Origin: Paludibacteraceae bacterium
GTDB lineage: Bacteria > Bacteroidota > Bacteroidia > Bacteroidales > Paludibacteraceae
Direction: 5' to 3'
Length of the DNA stretch: 64,000 bases
Assembly (NCBI GenBank): GCA_016283095.1
Contig: JAEEMG010000058.1
Location: 40,252-104,251 of the forward strand
A program made the translations under genes and the position numbers. A model generated the notes under the pieces. That model did not search any database and had not been told where the DNA came from. It worked only from the letters and a program-made list of their open reading frames with translations. Positions 63,203 to 64,000 of this stretch are shown here, one piece after another; positions within the stretch are counted from its first letter, which is position 1; every line of letters begins with the position of its first letter.

Positions 63203-64000
63203 CTTATACTCTCCTCTGATGAATGCTGTCAAGAATACTAACGGGGCATTCCAGTTGATGGCAGGCTCGTTAGTAGAGTAGCTGCACTCTTCGTCAAGAT
63301 AGGCTCTTGCCGCAAACCTGTTTGTGGGGTACATCGATCTTCCACAGTCTGTTGTCTGCTTCACATTTGGTCCGCCTACCATGTAGCCAGGAATTGGTTC
63401 TTCGATGCCGTCAGTCGCACAGCGTCTGTCGTGGATGTAGTGGGGCGACAAACTGCCGAATCCAGTCACGAAACAGTATCCTGTGCTGTTGCAGCCAAGG
63501 ATGTAGTCAAGACAGTATTGTGCGGCTTCTGTATATTTGTCGGCTTTCATCACCTTCTTGCCCAATGCAAGTATCATTCCGCTGTTGGCGATTTGTCCGT
63601 TGCTTCCCCAAACAAATTCTCTTAATGGCACTTTTCCTGTTTGGTATTTGTACATTGCTAACAGGTTGTCCGCCAATGCTTTGAATCTTTTCTCTACAGC
63701 GTTGATATCAAGTGCTCCGGATATTGCATCCCTGTTGAGCATCAGAGAGATGAGGCCGAGTGTCGCAACGTCGCCCCAGTATGGTACATTGAAAATTTGG
63801 AACAGATTGATGTTCTCCGCATATTTTTTGTCTCCTGTGAGAATCAACAATTCACATGATGCCCAGAATCTTTCGTCGTCTACGCTTTCTGAATCGTATG
63901 TTCCTGTGTTGCAGTCTGGTGGATTGACAAATGGTCGATATTCAGAATGTTTAGACGCGAATTTGTATGCGTATAATGCAGCGTTTTTGGCTTTCTCTGA
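63200..64000 (-). CDS. GH9 endoglucanase, 5' part beyond right edge
   Basis: The frame is open from the window edge; 266 residues seen, so the N-terminus and any signal are outside. YDSESVDDERFWASCELLI is the GH9 (D/E)RxWA block. YILGCNSTGYCFVTGFGS and HDRRCA carry the conserved HxR. The end YSTNEPAINWNAPLVFLTAFIRGEYK contains the catalytic acid Glu of the NE motif. The protein stops right after the (alpha/alpha)6 barrel, without a T9SS domain, unlike the GH5/GH8/GH11 enzymes here; the export route must be encoded upstream. Acts on beta-1,4-glucan. Confidence 0.92.
   Translation of the reverse strand, partial: SEKAKNAALYAYKFASKHSEYRPFVNPPDCNTGTYDSESVDDERFWASCELLILTGDKKYAENINLFQIFNVPYWGDVATLGLISLMLNRDAISGALDINAVEKRFKALADNLLAMYKYQTGKVPLREFVWGSNGQIANSGMILALGKKVMKADKYTEAAQYCLDYILGCNSTGYCFVTGFGSLSPHYIHDRRCATDGIEEPIPGYMVGGPNVKQTTDCGRSMYPTNRFAARAYLDEECSYSTNEPAINWNAPLVFLTAFIRGEYK

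Overview
The window looks like a chromosomal segment of a fibre-degrading member of the Bacteroidales. The evidence is the Bacteroidetes-type promoters (TTTG, 19-21 nt, TAnnTTTG), the putative type IX secretion (T9SS) C-terminal sorting domains (NPAS motif followed by a GVYxxx...K end) on many secreted proteins, an LptD-like protein of the Bacteroidetes kind, and families common in this phylum (DUF4954, DUF6515-like, WG repeat, SUMF1, AlbA_2). The multi-domain xylanases with T9SS domains recall rumen or gut Bacteroidales that secrete 'polyenzymes'. Species cannot be fixed from the sequence. No rRNA, tRNA, CRISPR array, transposase or phage block was seen.

Layout. 1-906: 5' part of a CBM6-Ig-GH5 glucanase running off the left edge. 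1237-4954: two secreted serpins and a small protein with a sorting-domain-like end. 5295-7911: a K+/H+ antiporter and two small hypotheticals. 8135-20038: a large secreted Ig-like protein, a LysE-family exporter, a 1998-residue alpha-2-macroglobulin and a Ser/Gly/Tyr-rich DUF6515-like protein. 20388-22285: a small sorting-domain protein overlapping a beta-helix carbohydrate-binding-like protein. 22419-32705: mostly housekeeping genes (DivIC/FtsB-like, prfC, lptD, glyA, LOG family, ribD) with a few hypotheticals.

32827-43249 is the plant-cell-wall cluster: GH5_4-like cellulase; CE4-CBM32-like-GH8; GH11-CBM6; and a 1227-residue GH11-GH11-CBM6-GH8 protein. All have signal peptides and sorting-like C-termini. 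Together they could cut xylan inside the chain (GH11), trim xylo-oligosaccharides from the reducing end (GH8, predicted Rex type), deacetylate (CE4) and attack cellulose or mixed glucans (GH5, plus a GH9 at the right edge).

43415-64000: ankyrin protein, groES-groEL, a DUF4954/hypothetical/DegT operon, an AlbA_2 regulator with unusual phased repeats, a SUMF1-WG repeat pair, a J-domain protein, an operon of two BspA-like LRR proteins and a carboxypeptidase-regulatory-domain lipoprotein, two membrane proteins, and the 3' part of a GH9 endoglucanase cut by the right edge.

The most unusual signal is at the AlbA_2 gene (49935-51623). Five GACGGAT elements sit upstream at spacings of 21, 31, 21 and 42 bp (near whole helical turns), bracketing a good promoter. 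Five more lie inside the gene at an exact 21-bp period and encode a DG heptad repeat. A second pattern is that two loci pair a small protein with a sorting-domain-like end with partners that lack one.
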